Source: Paenibacillus sp. FSL H7-0331
GTDB taxonomy: Bacteria; Bacillota; Bacilli; Paenibacillales; NBRC-103111
Direction: 5' to 3'
Length of the DNA stretch: 64,000 nucleotides
NCBI RefSeq assembly: GCF_001956045.1
Contig: NZ_MRTH01000027.1
Coordinates: 1-64,000 of the forward strand
Shown: in pieces, positions 9,570 to 18,247 of the stretch
How positions within the stretch are numbered: the first letter of the stretch is position 1
Layout of the letters: each line of letters starts with the position of its first letter
Program-made: the position numbers and the translations under genes
Notes under the pieces: generated by a model
Seen by the model: only the letters and a program-made list of their open reading frames with translations
Databases searched by the model: none
Told to the model about the DNA's origin: nothing

Positions 9570-10076
9570 TACATAGTAGGTATTAACATTCCTTTATAAA
9601 AGAAAAACATAAATGTGCCGAATAAAGCTTTCAAGAAAGGCACAATATTTGAAGTCTTTATTGAGTATAGTTATCTGCTATGGCGCTATAATAACGTTTT
9701 AAAGACTCTATTCACCAATCAGATAAGACTAAAAAGTTTTGTCTACTTAAGCCACGTTGAATCGGTCGCTTTGTTGGTGAGGGATGGTAAAGGAAATTGT
9801 AGTGGTGGAGCGGGTTTGGGAAGTGGTACAGGGGAGGAAAATAAGTGAGATCGCTCCTGCCGTAAAACTGCCGTAAAAATTCGTGATAAGGTATGGTAAA
9901 CCAAGTAAATAGATAGTAAAGCAACTGCTAAGGCCTTGATTCTACGCGTCATAAAGTGATTATAACAGATGCCGCGGTAACTAGGTGGGCTCCCGCATAC
10001 GACACATATTGAGAGCGTTTGTTCCTTGATTTATAAGGGTTTTGAGTGATTAGTTAGGGGAGTTGGGGACGAAATG
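9570..10076. other. A+T-rich gap with coding debris, no intact gene
   Basis: There are short open stretches but none with a convincing start. One plus-strand frame near 9781-9870 (starting MVKEIVVVERVW and ending VKLP) reads like protein but is only about 30 codons. A further open stretch near 10047-10100 contains GDEMGT. These look like remnants of larger genes, perhaps of an integrase or recombinase at the edge of the defence block, but I cannot identify them. Confidence 0.35.
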
Positions 10077-10108
10077 GGGACGCGAGTGATTTCGCGTCCC
10101 TAGTTGTT
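10077..10108. terminator. strong hairpin, likely bidirectional terminator
   Basis: A 9-bp stem GGGACGCGA / TCGCGTCCC with a 6-base loop is followed by TAGTTGTTTG. It lies between the plus-strand defence block and the minus-strand Rpn genes, where a terminator is expected. The T run is imperfect. Confidence 0.5.
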
Positions 10109-10149
10109 TGTCAAAATGGATTGGATTAGCTAGTGGTAGGGTATGCAAC

Positions 10150-10437
10150 TTAGTTTGTTAAACGCGTGTTTAAACGCTCAATTTCTTCTTCTGAGAGACT
10201 GGAAATATCAGCAATGGAAGTAATATCTGCTCCTCTAGCAAGCAGCTTTTTAGCTACTTCAATCGCTTTTTTGTGTTCCCCAGCCGCTTCTCCTTCTTCT
10301 CTAGCACCAGCCAGCATGGAAGCTTCATCGTGTAGAAATTTTTGCCGCATTTCATACAAGCGTCGAGTTTCGGCATCTTGGCTTAAAAACTCCAATGTAT
10401 CCATAGCTTTACGTAACGTGGGCTTACTCATGAGCAT
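10150..10437 (-). pseudogene. 5'-truncated Rpn-family gene (C-terminal fragment)
   Basis: The 95 codons encode only the C-terminal helical tail of an Rpn protein. It is nearly the same as the tail of the full gene just upstream at 10517: both share LRKAMDTLEFLSQDAE, RRLYEMRQKFLHDEASMLAG and an AREEGEA linker. The PD-(D/E)XK nuclease core is absent. Similarity to the neighbour fades out around 10460, so this is a duplicate that lost its 5' part. It may still be translated from an internal ATG, because internal translation of Rpn C-terminal domains is known in the family, but there is no clear ribosome site here. Confidence 0.75.
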
Positions 10438-10805
10438 ATCCCCAGTTCGATCTAATCATACTTTTCCAATTAAGAATAGAATATACAGAGGAACCTACTA
10501 TGCAGCCTAATTTCATTTAATGTATTTTTAAACGCCCAATTTCTTCTTGCGAGAGACCAGAAATATCAGCAACGGCGGCAATGTCTGTTCCCTTAGCCAA
10601 CAGCTTTTTGGCTACTTCAATCGCTTTTTTGTATTCCCCTTTTGCTTCCCCAACCGCTTCTCCTTCTTCTCTAGCACCAGCCAGCATAGAAGCTTCATCG
10701 TGAAGGAATTTTTGCCGCATCTCATACAAGCGCCGGGCTTCAGCATCTTGACTTAAAAACTCCAATGTATCCATAGCTTTACGTAACACGGGCTCATTCA
10801 TCGTC
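10150..10805. repeat. diverged direct repeat of Rpn 3' ends
   Basis: The segments 10150-10460 and 10517-10815 are direct repeats, clearly alike at base level over about 280 bases but with scattered substitutions and a short in-frame length difference in the GEA linker. This is a partial tandem duplication, not a recent one. Confidence 0.75.
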
Positions 10806-11374
10806 AGTACCTCCCAGTTTGATTTGCTCACACCTTTCAAAAACAATAACCAGTTCACCAATCCACCTTGGATAGGAATCATTTGCTCATCCAGTTTTGA
10901 AAGCTCAATCATATGGATTTCTATATCGTTACTAAGTGGAATGCCACTTTGGTCTTCCCTTAAATGGAATACATTATGATAGCGATCATTCGGAAGAAAG
11001 GAGTAGTTGAGAATATTGATCGTTACGCACTTCTTCAACTGGCGGTATCTCTGACCTTCTTCGAGTTGCCCTGAATACTGTTTACTCCAGTAGAAAAGTG
11101 TTCGTTTCTCGATATCATATTGATTAAAGAGCTGCATTTCTATATTGATCAGTTCACCGGTTGTTGTTTTGGCTCGAATGTCGAAAATAGATTGCTTGTC
11201 ACGCGGCGCATCTTTATCCGTGTACGGATTCATTAGGAGAATTTCTGTCAGAGGCGGTTCACCCGCTTCGATAAAGGTGTTATTCAGGAATGCAAGCAGT
11301 ACGTCCTTGTTCTCTTCGCTTCCGAATATCCGCTTAAAGACAAAATCATTCTTGGGGTCAAGAAGTTCAGTCAA
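10517..11374 (-). CDS. Rpn family PD-(D/E)XK nuclease/putative transposase
   Basis: Rpn proteins are RecA-independent recombination-promoting DNases with a PD-(D/E)XK_2 core and a variable C-terminal tail, related to the transposase_31 group. The typical opening LTELLDPKNDFVFKRIFG is followed by SIFDIRAKTTTGELINIEMQ, which carries the D...E-x-Q active-site pattern, then the helical tail with REEGEAVGEAKGE. I favour the TTG start at 11374: GGAG lies 8 bases upstream and a TATAAT box sits at 11404-11409, so the open frame that continues back to 11497 would be upstream of the transcript. The protein would be 285 aa, normal for the family. A truncated copy lies directly downstream. Confidence 0.83.
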   Translation of the reverse strand: MTELLDPKNDFVFKRIFGSEENKDVLLAFLNNTFIEAGEPPLTEILLMNPYTDKDAPRDKQSIFDIRAKTTTGELINIEMQLFNQYDIEKRTLFYWSKQYSGQLEEGQRYRQLKKCVTINILNYSFLPNDRYHNVFHLREDQSGIPLSNDIEIHMIELSKLDEQMIPIQGGLVNWLLFLKGVSKSNWEVLTMNEPVLRKAMDTLEFLSQDAEARRLYEMRQKFLHDEASMLAGAREEGEAVGEAKGEYKKAIEVAKKLLAKGTDIAAVADISGLSQEEIGRLKIH

Positions 11375-11497
11375 TTTAATCAACTCCAATCCGTACTTAT
11401 CATTATTATAACATGATTTTTGTTCAGGTTGCATAACAAGCATAGCATAGATACGGTAGGGTCTATCGTAGTTTATAGAACGATCATGGGGATACAT

Positions 11498-11791
11498 GAA
11501 ACGAGTATCGTTTAATCAAGGAATTGAGGCTCATCCCCTTTTTATTTGTTAAAATCGATAGGGAGTCTAACCTTCTCTCAAGTGTGTGGTAGCGGTGCTA
11601 AACACTTCGGGATTGGGGAGGTACTCCTTATTTCTTGCCTTAATGATTTAAGCCCAGCAAGGGTTTGGAATTATGAAATTGATTCAAATATAAAAAACTT
11701 TACTTTTTCCCACTTTGCATAAAAGCTAGAATCTGATAGAATATAAAGAAATACGATAGATTTAGTGCGAATTAAAAGGAGGCACCTTTCC
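11498..11791 (+). promoter_or_regulatory. cysD upstream region and promoter
   Basis: A candidate sigma-A promoter is TTGCAT (11715-11720), 16 bases, TAGAAT (11737-11742), about 50 bases before cysD. Upstream is GGAATTAT at 11667-11674, which resembles the core of CymR sulfur-regulon sites; that is only a resemblance. I looked for a SAM (S-box) riboswitch and saw none of its conserved parts. The rest of 11498-11700 shows nothing I can name. Confidence 0.45.
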
Positions 11792-12715
11792 ATGCAAAAA
11801 CTGATGCTTGATTCCATACACGAAATGACGCATCTGGATCAACTCGAGGCTGAAGCGATTTATATTATACGGGAAGTAGCGGCAGAGTGTGAAAATCCCG
11901 TGATGCTGTATTCGATCGGGAAGGATAGTTCCGTGATGCTGCATTTGGCTCTGAAAGCTTTTTATCCTGAGAAGCCGCCATTTCCTTTCATGCATATTGA
12001 TACGACGTGGAAGTTTAAAGAAATGATCGAATTCCGCGACCGCAAAGCGAAAGAATTCGGAATCAACATGATTGTTCACTCGAATCAGGAAGGTATTAAA
12101 CAAGGGATCAACCCAATGGATCATGGTTCCGCGTATACCGATATTATGAAAACCCAAGCATTAAAAGAGGGATTGGACAAATACGGATTTACGGCTGCGT
12201 TCGGCGGTGGAAGACGTGACGAGGAAAAGTCGCGTGCGAAAGAGCGGATTTTTTCATTCCGGAATAAGAATCATGCGTGGGATCCGAAAAACCAGCGGCC
12301 GGAAATGTGGAAGCTGTTCAACACAAGAATTAATAAAGGCGAAAGCATTCGCGTCTTCCCCATATCCAATTGGACAGAAAAAGATATCTGGCAATACATT
12401 CGAAGAGAAAACATTGATATTGTGCCTCTTTATTTTGCAAAAGAAAGACCCGTCGTCAATCGCGATGGACATATGGTCATGGTGGATGATGATCGGTTGA
12501 AGCTCGAACCTAATGAGAAGGTTGAAATGAAGAAGATGCGGTTCCGCACATTAGGCTGTTATCCGCTTACTGGCGGCGCCGAGTCGGAGGCGGATACGCT
12601 AGATGCCATTATCGAAGAAACGCTTGGTGCGGTTTCATCCGAACGGACAACTCGGGTTATTGACCAAGAGGCGGCTGGAAGCATGGAAAGACGTAAACGG
12701 GAGGGCTATTTTTAA
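11792..12715 (+). CDS. cysD: sulfate adenylyltransferase subunit 2
   Basis: CysD is the ATP-pyrophosphatase-type subunit that, with the CysN GTPase, makes adenylyl sulfate (APS) from ATP and sulfate in sulfate assimilation. The PP-loop [14 protein letters not shown] lies near residues 45-60, with [29 protein letters not shown] and the C-terminal [13 protein letters not shown], all hallmarks of CysD. The length from the ATG at 11792 is 307 aa, usual for the family; AAAGGAGG lies 9 bases upstream, so the nine extra codons of the open frame (from 11765) are not used. The stop is one base before the cysN start, so the pair is coupled. Confidence 0.95.
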   Translation: MQKLMLDSIHEMTHLDQLEAEAIYIIREVAAECENPVMLYSIGKDSSVMLHLALKAFYPEKPPFPFMHIDTTWKFKEMIEFRDRKAKEFGINMIVHSNQEGIKQGINPMDHGSAYTDIMKTQALKEGLDKYGFTAAFGGGRRDEEKSRAKERIFSFRNKNHAWDPKNQRPEMWKLFNTRINKGESIRVFPISNWTEKDIWQYIRRENIDIVPLYFAKERPVVNRDGHMVMVDDDRLKLEPNEKVEMKKMRFRTLGCYPLTGGAESEADTLDAIIEETLGAVSSERTTRVIDQEAAGSMERRKREGYF

Positions 12716-12716
12716 T

Positions 12717-14456
12717 ATGAAAAGTTTGCTTAAATTTATTACATGCGGAAGTGTAGACGACGGAAAATCTACCCTGATTGGACATATGCTTTATGAGGCA
12801 AAGCTTTTGTTCGCCGACCAAGAAAAAGCATTAGAGTTGGATAGCAGACTCGGCAGTCGCGGCGGAAAAATTGACTATTCCTTGCTTCTTGATGGATTGA
12901 TGGCCGAGCGTGAACAAGGGATCACGATTGATGTGGCTTATCGGTATTTTACGACGGATCACCGTTCATTCATTGTAGCGGACACACCAGGACATGAAGA
13001 ATATACACGTAACATGGCAGTAGGCGCATCCTTTGCGGAATTGGCCATTATTCTTGTGGACGCAACCAAAGGGGTCATTACCCAAACCAAACGCCATACC
13101 CGGATTTGCGCACTCATGGGGATTAAACATCTTGTATTAGCTGTAAACAAAATGGATTTAGTTCATTTTGATCAAAAGATATTTGATGATATCCAAGAAG
13201 ATTTCTCCCGAACGGCCGCTGAATTTCATTTTCAAAGCATACAGGTTATCCCTGTTTCTGCCACAGAAGGGGATAACATTACCAAAAAGTCACAACATAC
13301 GCCTTGGTATGCGGGTCTTCCTTTGTTGTCCTATTTAGAAAATGTGGATGTTCTTGATGCCAGCAATACGAAGCATTTTATGATGCCCATTCAGCGGGTA
13401 TGTCGACCGGACCATACGTTTCGCGGTTTCCAAGGCCAGATTGAGGCTGGGAGCATCGCAGTTGGCGATGAGTTGACGACTCTACCTAGTCGTGAGAAAG
13501 CGAAAGTCAAACGTATCTTAGTGACAGATCAAGACAGGGACTTAGCCTATGCCGGACAACCGGTAACCATTCAATTGGACCGTGAAGTAGACGTTTCGCG
13601 GGGCTGTGTATTTACGAAAGACAATCAAATCCAAGAGGCTGATAGCTTCGCCGCCACGATTCTTTGGATGGATGATTCTGTACTGACTCCCGGTAAAAAT
13701 TATTTGGTCAAAGTAGGAACGAAGGTCCTGCCCGGTACTGTGACGGCAATTAAGCATAAAATCGATATTAATACTGGAAATACGGTTCCAACCGATCATA
13801 TTGTCAAAAATGAAGTGGCACGATGTGAATTTACTTTATCGGACAACATCGTTTTTGATTCCTTTGAACAAAATAAAAGCATAGGCGGATTTATTCTGAT
13901 CGATCGTGTAACCAATATGACATCCGCTTGCGGAGTCATTGACGAAGCCCTTCAAGGATCCGACAGTTGGGTAGGGCTAGATACGGAAATCAACAGAGAT
14001 GTTCGTGCTCAGCAAAAAGGTCAAAATCCATTAACCCTCTGGTTCACCGGTACGGTTCCGGATAACTCAACCCTTGCGAAGGAAGTTGAAAAACGTTTGG
14101 TATCGACAGGCCACCATACCATGTTACTGGGGAATGGCCAGGGAGAATCGTTGCAGCGATTAGCAGAAGTGGCAAAATTGATGAACGATGCTGGACTTAT
14201 TGCATTGGTATCGAATGATTCCCCGATCGAAAACGACCGAGAAACCGCGCGAGACATCATTGGCAAAGAATATATTGAAGTTTATGTAAATAGACCGCTT
14301 GCAGGCAGTTCGAGCACAAATGATACACCTGGGAACCCGGAAATCGAAATCGATACAAGCAAGCTTTCAATCGAAGAAGCTGCAAATCATGTAGTGAAAC
14401 GAATTATCAGATATTTAATCAATGAGAGTAGTCGTGGGCAATTCCTTAATTTCTAA
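12717..14456 (+). CDS. cysN: sulfate adenylyltransferase subunit 1 with degenerate APS-kinase tail
   Basis: CysN is the translation-factor-like GTPase that drives CysD. Seen: G1 GSVDDGKST (11-19), G3 DTPGHEEYT (89-97), G4 NKMD (144-147), then EF-Tu-like beta barrels. The start is the ATG at 12717, one base after the cysD stop; the frame upstream overlaps cysD. The protein is 579 aa: longer than single-domain CysN (about 475) but shorter than CysN-CysC fusions (about 610-640). Residues ~437-579 still align with APS kinase (NPLTLWFTGT, EVAKLMNDAGLIALVSNDSP, EIDTSKLSIEEAA), but the P-loop lysine is gone (GTVPDNST in place of G-x-x-G-x-GKST) and the D-G-D-N-V-R block is missing. APS kinase activity is therefore very unlikely from this domain. 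Confidence 0.93.
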   Translation: MKSLLKFITCGSVDDGKSTLIGHMLYEAKLLFADQEKALELDSRLGSRGGKIDYSLLLDGLMAEREQGITIDVAYRYFTTDHRSFIVADTPGHEEYTRNMAVGASFAELAIILVDATKGVITQTKRHTRICALMGIKHLVLAVNKMDLVHFDQKIFDDIQEDFSRTAAEFHFQSIQVIPVSATEGDNITKKSQHTPWYAGLPLLSYLENVDVLDASNTKHFMMPIQRVCRPDHTFRGFQGQIEAGSIAVGDELTTLPSREKAKVKRILVTDQDRDLAYAGQPVTIQLDREVDVSRGCVFTKDNQIQEADSFAATILWMDDSVLTPGKNYLVKVGTKVLPGTVTAIKHKIDINTGNTVPTDHIVKNEVARCEFTLSDNIVFDSFEQNKSIGGFILIDRVTNMTSACGVIDEALQGSDSWVGLDTEINRDVRAQQKGQNPLTLWFTGTVPDNSTLAKEVEKRLVSTGHHTMLLGNGQGESLQRLAEVAKLMNDAGLIALVSNDSPIENDRETARDIIGKEYIEVYVNRPLAGSSSTNDTPGNPEIEIDTSKLSIEEAANHVVKRIIRYLINESSRGQFLNF

Positions 14457-14561
14457 TGCGAACATAACCCGTGTTTGGTAGCGCAATCGAGCAAGAAGTG
14501 AAAGTCTCCCGTACACATGCTTAGAAAAATCGATTCAACGAAATAGTCCTTGAAACATAGT

Positions 14562-14603
14562 ATCCCTACATCATCGTGAATAGTGATGTAGGGATTTTTT
14601 TCT
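14562..14603 (+). terminator. rho-independent terminator of cysDN
   Basis: A perfect 12-bp stem (ATCCCTACATCA paired with TGATGTAGGGAT) with a 10-base loop is followed by TTTTTTCTTG, about 105 bases after the cysN stop. Confidence 0.9.
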
Positions 14604-14703
14604 TGTGTCCGCGGCATGGGGCACTCCTAAATTACTACACACAGGGATAGTTATTTTACGCGTGCTGCGGCAAAGCCACGGGCAAAATGATGACACTGAC
14701 GTT

Positions 14704-15168
14704 CTAGCTATTTAGAGGTTTAGTTTCAATCCATGCAACCTTAAGATCTCTTTTTTTGAAAAACCACGTATTATTAATTTTTATGAAATCATCGTTATAT
14801 CTTATAGCTGCTACCATTAATTTTTTGTCATCGCCATCAATTGTTAAATGATGAGCAAAACAATATGTGGCCCCAATTGCTGTATCACCAGATAAGATTA
14901 TCTTACTTTGGCCATTAAAATGCATCGTGGAGACATAAGTAGTTAAGCTATCAAAAATAGGTGCTAATTCCTTCCTACTATATACGATTTGAGATGGTTC
15001 TGTTTGACGTTCATTCATAAATACTCTAAAAAGAGTATCTTCAGTAAATAGTGCCATTTGGCCTTCAGCATCCCTCGTGTCTGCACAATATGCATATGCA
15101 TCAATGAGATCGCGTATCGCAACACGGTCAGCAACTTCTTCAAGGGATAGTTTTTTCACATTTTCCAT
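14704..15168 (-). CDS. nuclear transport factor 2 / SnoaL-like protein
   Basis: A small cone-shaped NTF2-like fold protein of 154 aa. It begins VADRVAIRDLIDAYAYCADTR, the usual first helix of SnoaL_4-type proteins, followed by LFTEDTLFRV, a FDSLTTYVSTMHF segment and the C-terminal strands RYNDDFIKINNTWFFKKRDL. Members include polyketide cyclases, dehydratases and many proteins of unknown substrate, so no reaction is assigned. The start at 15168 follows AGGTGAGG; an ATG 21 bases upstream has no ribosome site. It is divergent from the AraC regulator at 15427, which could control it; that is inference from layout. Confidence 0.8.
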   Translation of the reverse strand: MENVKKLSLEEVADRVAIRDLIDAYAYCADTRDAEGQMALFTEDTLFRVFMNERQTEPSQIVYSRKELAPIFDSLTTYVSTMHFNGQSKIILSGDTAIGATYCFAHHLTIDGDDKKLMVAAIRYNDDFIKINNTWFFKKRDLKVAWIETKPLNS

Positions 15169-15426
15169 TTTTTCCTCACCTTTTTTCATTTTGTTTGTAT
15201 GTGTTCCTTCTACATATATTTTGCATCACATCTATCCTCATAGTAACCGAGCCGAGGTATTAAAGCTTTGTCGTGCAGCTCATTTTTATTGTCAATTCGG
15301 CTCATTTGAACCGACAATATTGGAACCTTACACAGTGCCGGAGCATGCATTATCCATTCCAGTGATTCATATTGGATTGCCATGGTGACTTCATGTTATC
15401 TTTTACTCAGATAAGGAGTGAGACGA

Positions 15427-16329
15427 ATGGGGCCAGTAATTAGTAAGGCTGTGAAAATGCCTCAGGGTCTAGCCAAAGCCAGTGTTGGCATGCTGAAGAT
15501 GAAAGGTTTGTCGGTCATGGGGTCATGCGCCTATTCGGAAATCAAGACCGGGAGGATGTATCTGCAGGATCATGTTCTATTAGTTGTTCTGGAAGGGGTC
15601 TACATTGTCAGATACGGTGATCAGGAATATACGGTAAGGAAAAATGAAATGGTGCTCTTGCATAAAGGCATCGTCATTAAGTATGAGAAGTATGGGGAAG
15701 AGGATTCGAGGCATGTATTGGATTATATGATGTTCTTTCTGAAGGATGAATTGGTTCATGAGTTTATGAGGATATCCAGTTTTCCTTCTTCCAAGCCTGT
15801 ATCAACCGCTCCAGCTGCCGTTCATTCGGTGAATGTGCGCCTGTTAAGCTATATTGCTTCACTCAAGCCCTATTTTGAAGAGCCGGAGGGCATTCAAGAC
15901 GAATTAATTAAACTGAAAATGCTGGAGCTTCTATTTGATATTTTGGATGCGGACAAAGGGTTATTGAGCCGAATTCTGCAGCTGAGGCAACAGCGTCACA
16001 CAAGCATTGTAGAGGTGATGGAGAAGAATCTACTAAATCCCGTATCGCTTCAGGATCTGGCCTACTTGTCCGGCAGAAGCTTATCGACCTTCAAACGGGA
16101 TTTTCGGAAGATCTATAATGAGCCTGCATTTCAATGGATTCGTAACCGTCGGTTAGAGAAGGCAAAGGAGCTATTAACCCATTCCGGAATATCCATAACA
16201 GAAGTCTGTTTGGCTACAGGCTTCGAAAACGTCTCGCATTTCTCGAAAGTCTGGAAGAGGAAGTATGGGGTTCCGCCATCGGCAATGAGGAGTCGTAGCG
16301 CTGCCGAAAATTCTATTGTTGAAAAATAG
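15427..16329 (+). CDS. AraC family transcriptional regulator
   Basis: The N-terminal half is a cupin-like sensing domain (YGDQEYTVRKNEMVLLHKG). The C-terminal ~100 residues hold the two AraC helix-turn-helix units: SLQDLAYLSGRSLSTFKRDF and ITEVCLATGFENVSHFSKVW, ending KYGVPPSAMR. This pattern is closest to the ExsA/YbfI-like branch of AraC regulators. AAGGAG precedes the ATG at 15427, so the upstream GTG at 15418 is not preferred. It is divergently placed to the SnoaL-like gene with about 260 bases between the starts. Target and ligand are unknown. Confidence 0.88.
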   Translation: MGPVISKAVKMPQGLAKASVGMLKMKGLSVMGSCAYSEIKTGRMYLQDHVLLVVLEGVYIVRYGDQEYTVRKNEMVLLHKGIVIKYEKYGEEDSRHVLDYMMFFLKDELVHEFMRISSFPSSKPVSTAPAAVHSVNVRLLSYIASLKPYFEEPEGIQDELIKLKMLELLFDILDADKGLLSRILQLRQQRHTSIVEVMEKNLLNPVSLQDLAYLSGRSLSTFKRDFRKIYNEPAFQWIRNRRLEKAKELLTHSGISITEVCLATGFENVSHFSKVWKRKYGVPPSAMRSRSAAENSIVEK

Positions 16330-16552
16330 GATGATTACGAATTATTGAAAGCTGGGCTGGATAGAACTCTTTTTCTATTTAGCCTATGCAGTGTAGATCG
16401 GTCGTATGGGCTCATCTGATGTTCCATTCTGTCCGGCGCGATCATACAAATGATGGACAGCTATATCACGGTTCTTGACACCTTGGGGTCTTTGTCCTAT
16501 TCACCGCTGTTTGAGGAATGATTTAATAAATGAGATGTCTCGGTGCTCGGAT
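16330..16552 (+). other. intergenic region with a short coding remnant
   Basis: The plus frame ending at 16521 (starting CSILSGAIIQMMDSYITV and ending SPLFEE) reads like the last 30 residues of a lost protein, after an in-frame stop. I cannot identify it. Nothing else is evident. Confidence 0.3.
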
Positions 16553-16580
16553 CCTTCCTACGATTGGAAGGGTTTTTCTT
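16553..16580 (+). terminator. rho-independent terminator
   Basis: CCTTCC / GGAAGG with a 7-base loop is followed by GTTTTTCTTTT. It would end transcription from the AraC gene or from the lost gene whose C-terminal codons remain just upstream. Confidence 0.65.
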
Positions 16581-16639
16581 TTCGAAATGGAATATTAATG
16601 CTAGTTTAGTGTGTAATGTTATTTGAGCGGAGGGGGATC

Positions 16640-17629
16640 ATGGGGCAAAGAGCGAATCTAATTATTGTTAGTAATGACACTTACGATTTGTATTATAGTC
16701 ATTGGTGTGCAAACACTCTGCCAAAAGATTTATTTTGGGGACCACAATATGCCATTAAATTTATCGAAATGCAGACAAAGGTTGATGTGTCGGGGTGGTT
16801 GGATGATGTTTGGGCTGAAGGTGGGGCTGTTCTTGATTTAGATAATAAGAAGTTGGTATTCTATGGTGGCGAAGATATACTATTCGACATTCCCCTAAGG
16901 AATCTCTTTCTGAGCCTTATGAATAAAACTTGGTATGGTTGGAAAATAGAATGGGCTTACGAAGGTATATTGGATTTAGCATCCTATGTAGGCTACCCCA
17001 AAGAAAAGGTGCTAACAGGTCGTGTAGATGATATTAAAGATTTAAGTTTAGCACCTCCTGAAGAGAAAAATTGGGTTAATACAGTGGCAAGTGTAAAATT
17101 CTCAGATAATGAAATGCTATTGTTCCCCTTATGTGGGGAGATTGAAGTTTATTTATCTTTTGGTCCTGAAATTGTTAATAAAATTGATAAATCTTATGGT
17201 TATACAAGTCTTTCTCTAAGTGAATGGACGGAGGGTTTTCCTGTCGGTGGCTTCCATATTGACGTTACAGAAAAAAGAGTGGAGTTTTGGCATGCTAATA
17301 ATATCCCTGATATATCCAAGCAACTCGTAACTAAATGGTCTGATTGGAAGGTCCGTGAGTATTATTGTGACTATGAATCTCAGGTTAGGAGTACTAGAGG
17401 TCTATTACAATTCCACTCCATAGATCGCCAAAGATTACTAACACAGTTGAGGGCTCTACTACTAAAGGAATCTTCAAATCCACTAGATACGTTATCATAT
17501 ATAGTTAAACAAGAAGCAGGTGCAGGAAGAACGGTAGAGATAAATCCATACGCATTGAGATATGACAGATATGACTTACCTAGGAGTGTAAGAGAAGAAA
17601 TACTAGAATATGCTGTAGATAGCCTATAA
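16640..17629 (+). CDS. hypothetical protein, 329 aa
   Basis: No family with a known function is recognised. The N-terminus MGQRANLIIVSNDTYDLYYS followed by HWCANTL is a pattern I associate with uncharacterised bacterial proteins that begin with a conserved R-A-N-L and YYSHWC block. Tryptophans and acidic residues are abundant and no signal peptide or membrane segment is seen. The start is the ATG at 16640, preceded by GGAGGGGG; the frame reaches back to 16616 without a ribosome site. Base composition is A+T-rich compared with the AraC gene upstream, hinting at a separate origin. It could be an immunity- or toxin-related accessory protein, but there is no direct evidence. Confidence 0.65.
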   Translation: MGQRANLIIVSNDTYDLYYSHWCANTLPKDLFWGPQYAIKFIEMQTKVDVSGWLDDVWAEGGAVLDLDNKKLVFYGGEDILFDIPLRNLFLSLMNKTWYGWKIEWAYEGILDLASYVGYPKEKVLTGRVDDIKDLSLAPPEEKNWVNTVASVKFSDNEMLLFPLCGEIEVYLSFGPEIVNKIDKSYGYTSLSLSEWTEGFPVGGFHIDVTEKRVEFWHANNIPDISKQLVTKWSDWKVREYYCDYESQVRSTRGLLQFHSIDRQRLLTQLRALLLKESSNPLDTLSYIVKQEAGAGRTVEINPYALRYDRYDLPRSVREEILEYAVDSL

Positions 17630-17836
17630 ATTTATTATTATTGCTCTAACGGATCTAAACAGCCATTAAAAGTATCTCAGGCGGTATAAATATTGAAACT
17701 AACAGTTGTAACTGAGGCTTTCTTACTGTCTACTTCTTCTTGGCATGAGAGTCTGTAACTTGGAAATCCCCCCTCGGGGGAAAGGTCTGTAAAGAGTCTG
17801 CACAAAATTATTGACAGACACAAATACACGGTAATT

Positions 17837-18193
17837 TTATAAAGCTGTATGATTTACTTTCTTCTTCATCTGTATATCATATTGACGAAGCAAGTGAAGG
17901 CTTCCCTTTAAATATTCAACCTCTTCCTCAGTAAGCTCTTCCTTCGACCCATCCAAATATGTAATATAAGCAAACTCATTAGTAACTTCAGTGGCGCTCC
18001 ATTCCCTTCCAAGAAGGTTGTCCAAACTCACCCCAAAAAAATCTGCCAATGCAATAAGCGTATTAAAATCTGGTTCTCGGGTGCCTTGTTCGTAATTAGC
18101 GATCTGCCCTCGGGATAGTTTCATCCGTGCTGCAAGCTCATATTGGCTAATCCCTAATTTGTTTCTCAGTTCTGCTAATCGTTTACCGAACAA
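17837..18193 (-). CDS. XRE family transcriptional repressor-like protein
   Basis: A 118-aa protein with an N-terminal lambda-repressor/XRE helix-turn-helix: RLAELRNKLGISQYELAARM, LSRGQIANYEQGTREPDFNT and LIALADFFGVSLDNLL. The C-terminal 45 residues (EELTEEEVEYLKGSLHLLRQ) are probably a helix for dimerisation. This build matches the compact immunity-type repressors of prophages and integrative elements. The upstream region carries three repeated GACAC-N5-GTTTC motifs, the nearest about 55 bases before the start, which fits autoregulation and control of the divergent gene at 18417. Regulator identity is secure; its regulon is inferred. Confidence 0.9.
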   Translation of the reverse strand: MFGKRLAELRNKLGISQYELAARMKLSRGQIANYEQGTREPDFNTLIALADFFGVSLDNLLGREWSATEVTNEFAYITYLDGSKEELTEEEVEYLKGSLHLLRQYDIQMKKKVNHTAL

Positions 18194-18247
18194 TGATAAT
18201 CACCTCTCATCCATTATAAGGAACAGGAATCTGTTGGTACTATAATG

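Noticed and set aside
9615..9848. 77-codon open frame after the TIR gene
   Set aside because: No ribosome site, low-complexity Gly-rich end, no similarity to anything known; more likely chance or debris.
9743..9952. Minus-strand frame starting MTRRIKALAVALLSIYLVYH with a TATAAT just upstream
   Set aside because: The -10 box is suggestive and the start is hydrophobic, but there is no ribosome site or -35, and the rest is proline-rich nonsense shared with an overlapping frame.
11498..11760. SAM (S-box) or T-box riboswitch before cysD
   Set aside because: None of the conserved stems or sequence blocks could be found.
17811..17840. TTGACA-N18-TTTTAT promoter-like sequence reading into the 3' end of the XRE gene
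   Set aside because: Weak -10 box; no gene follows on the plus strand, and an antisense RNA cannot be supported from sequence alone.
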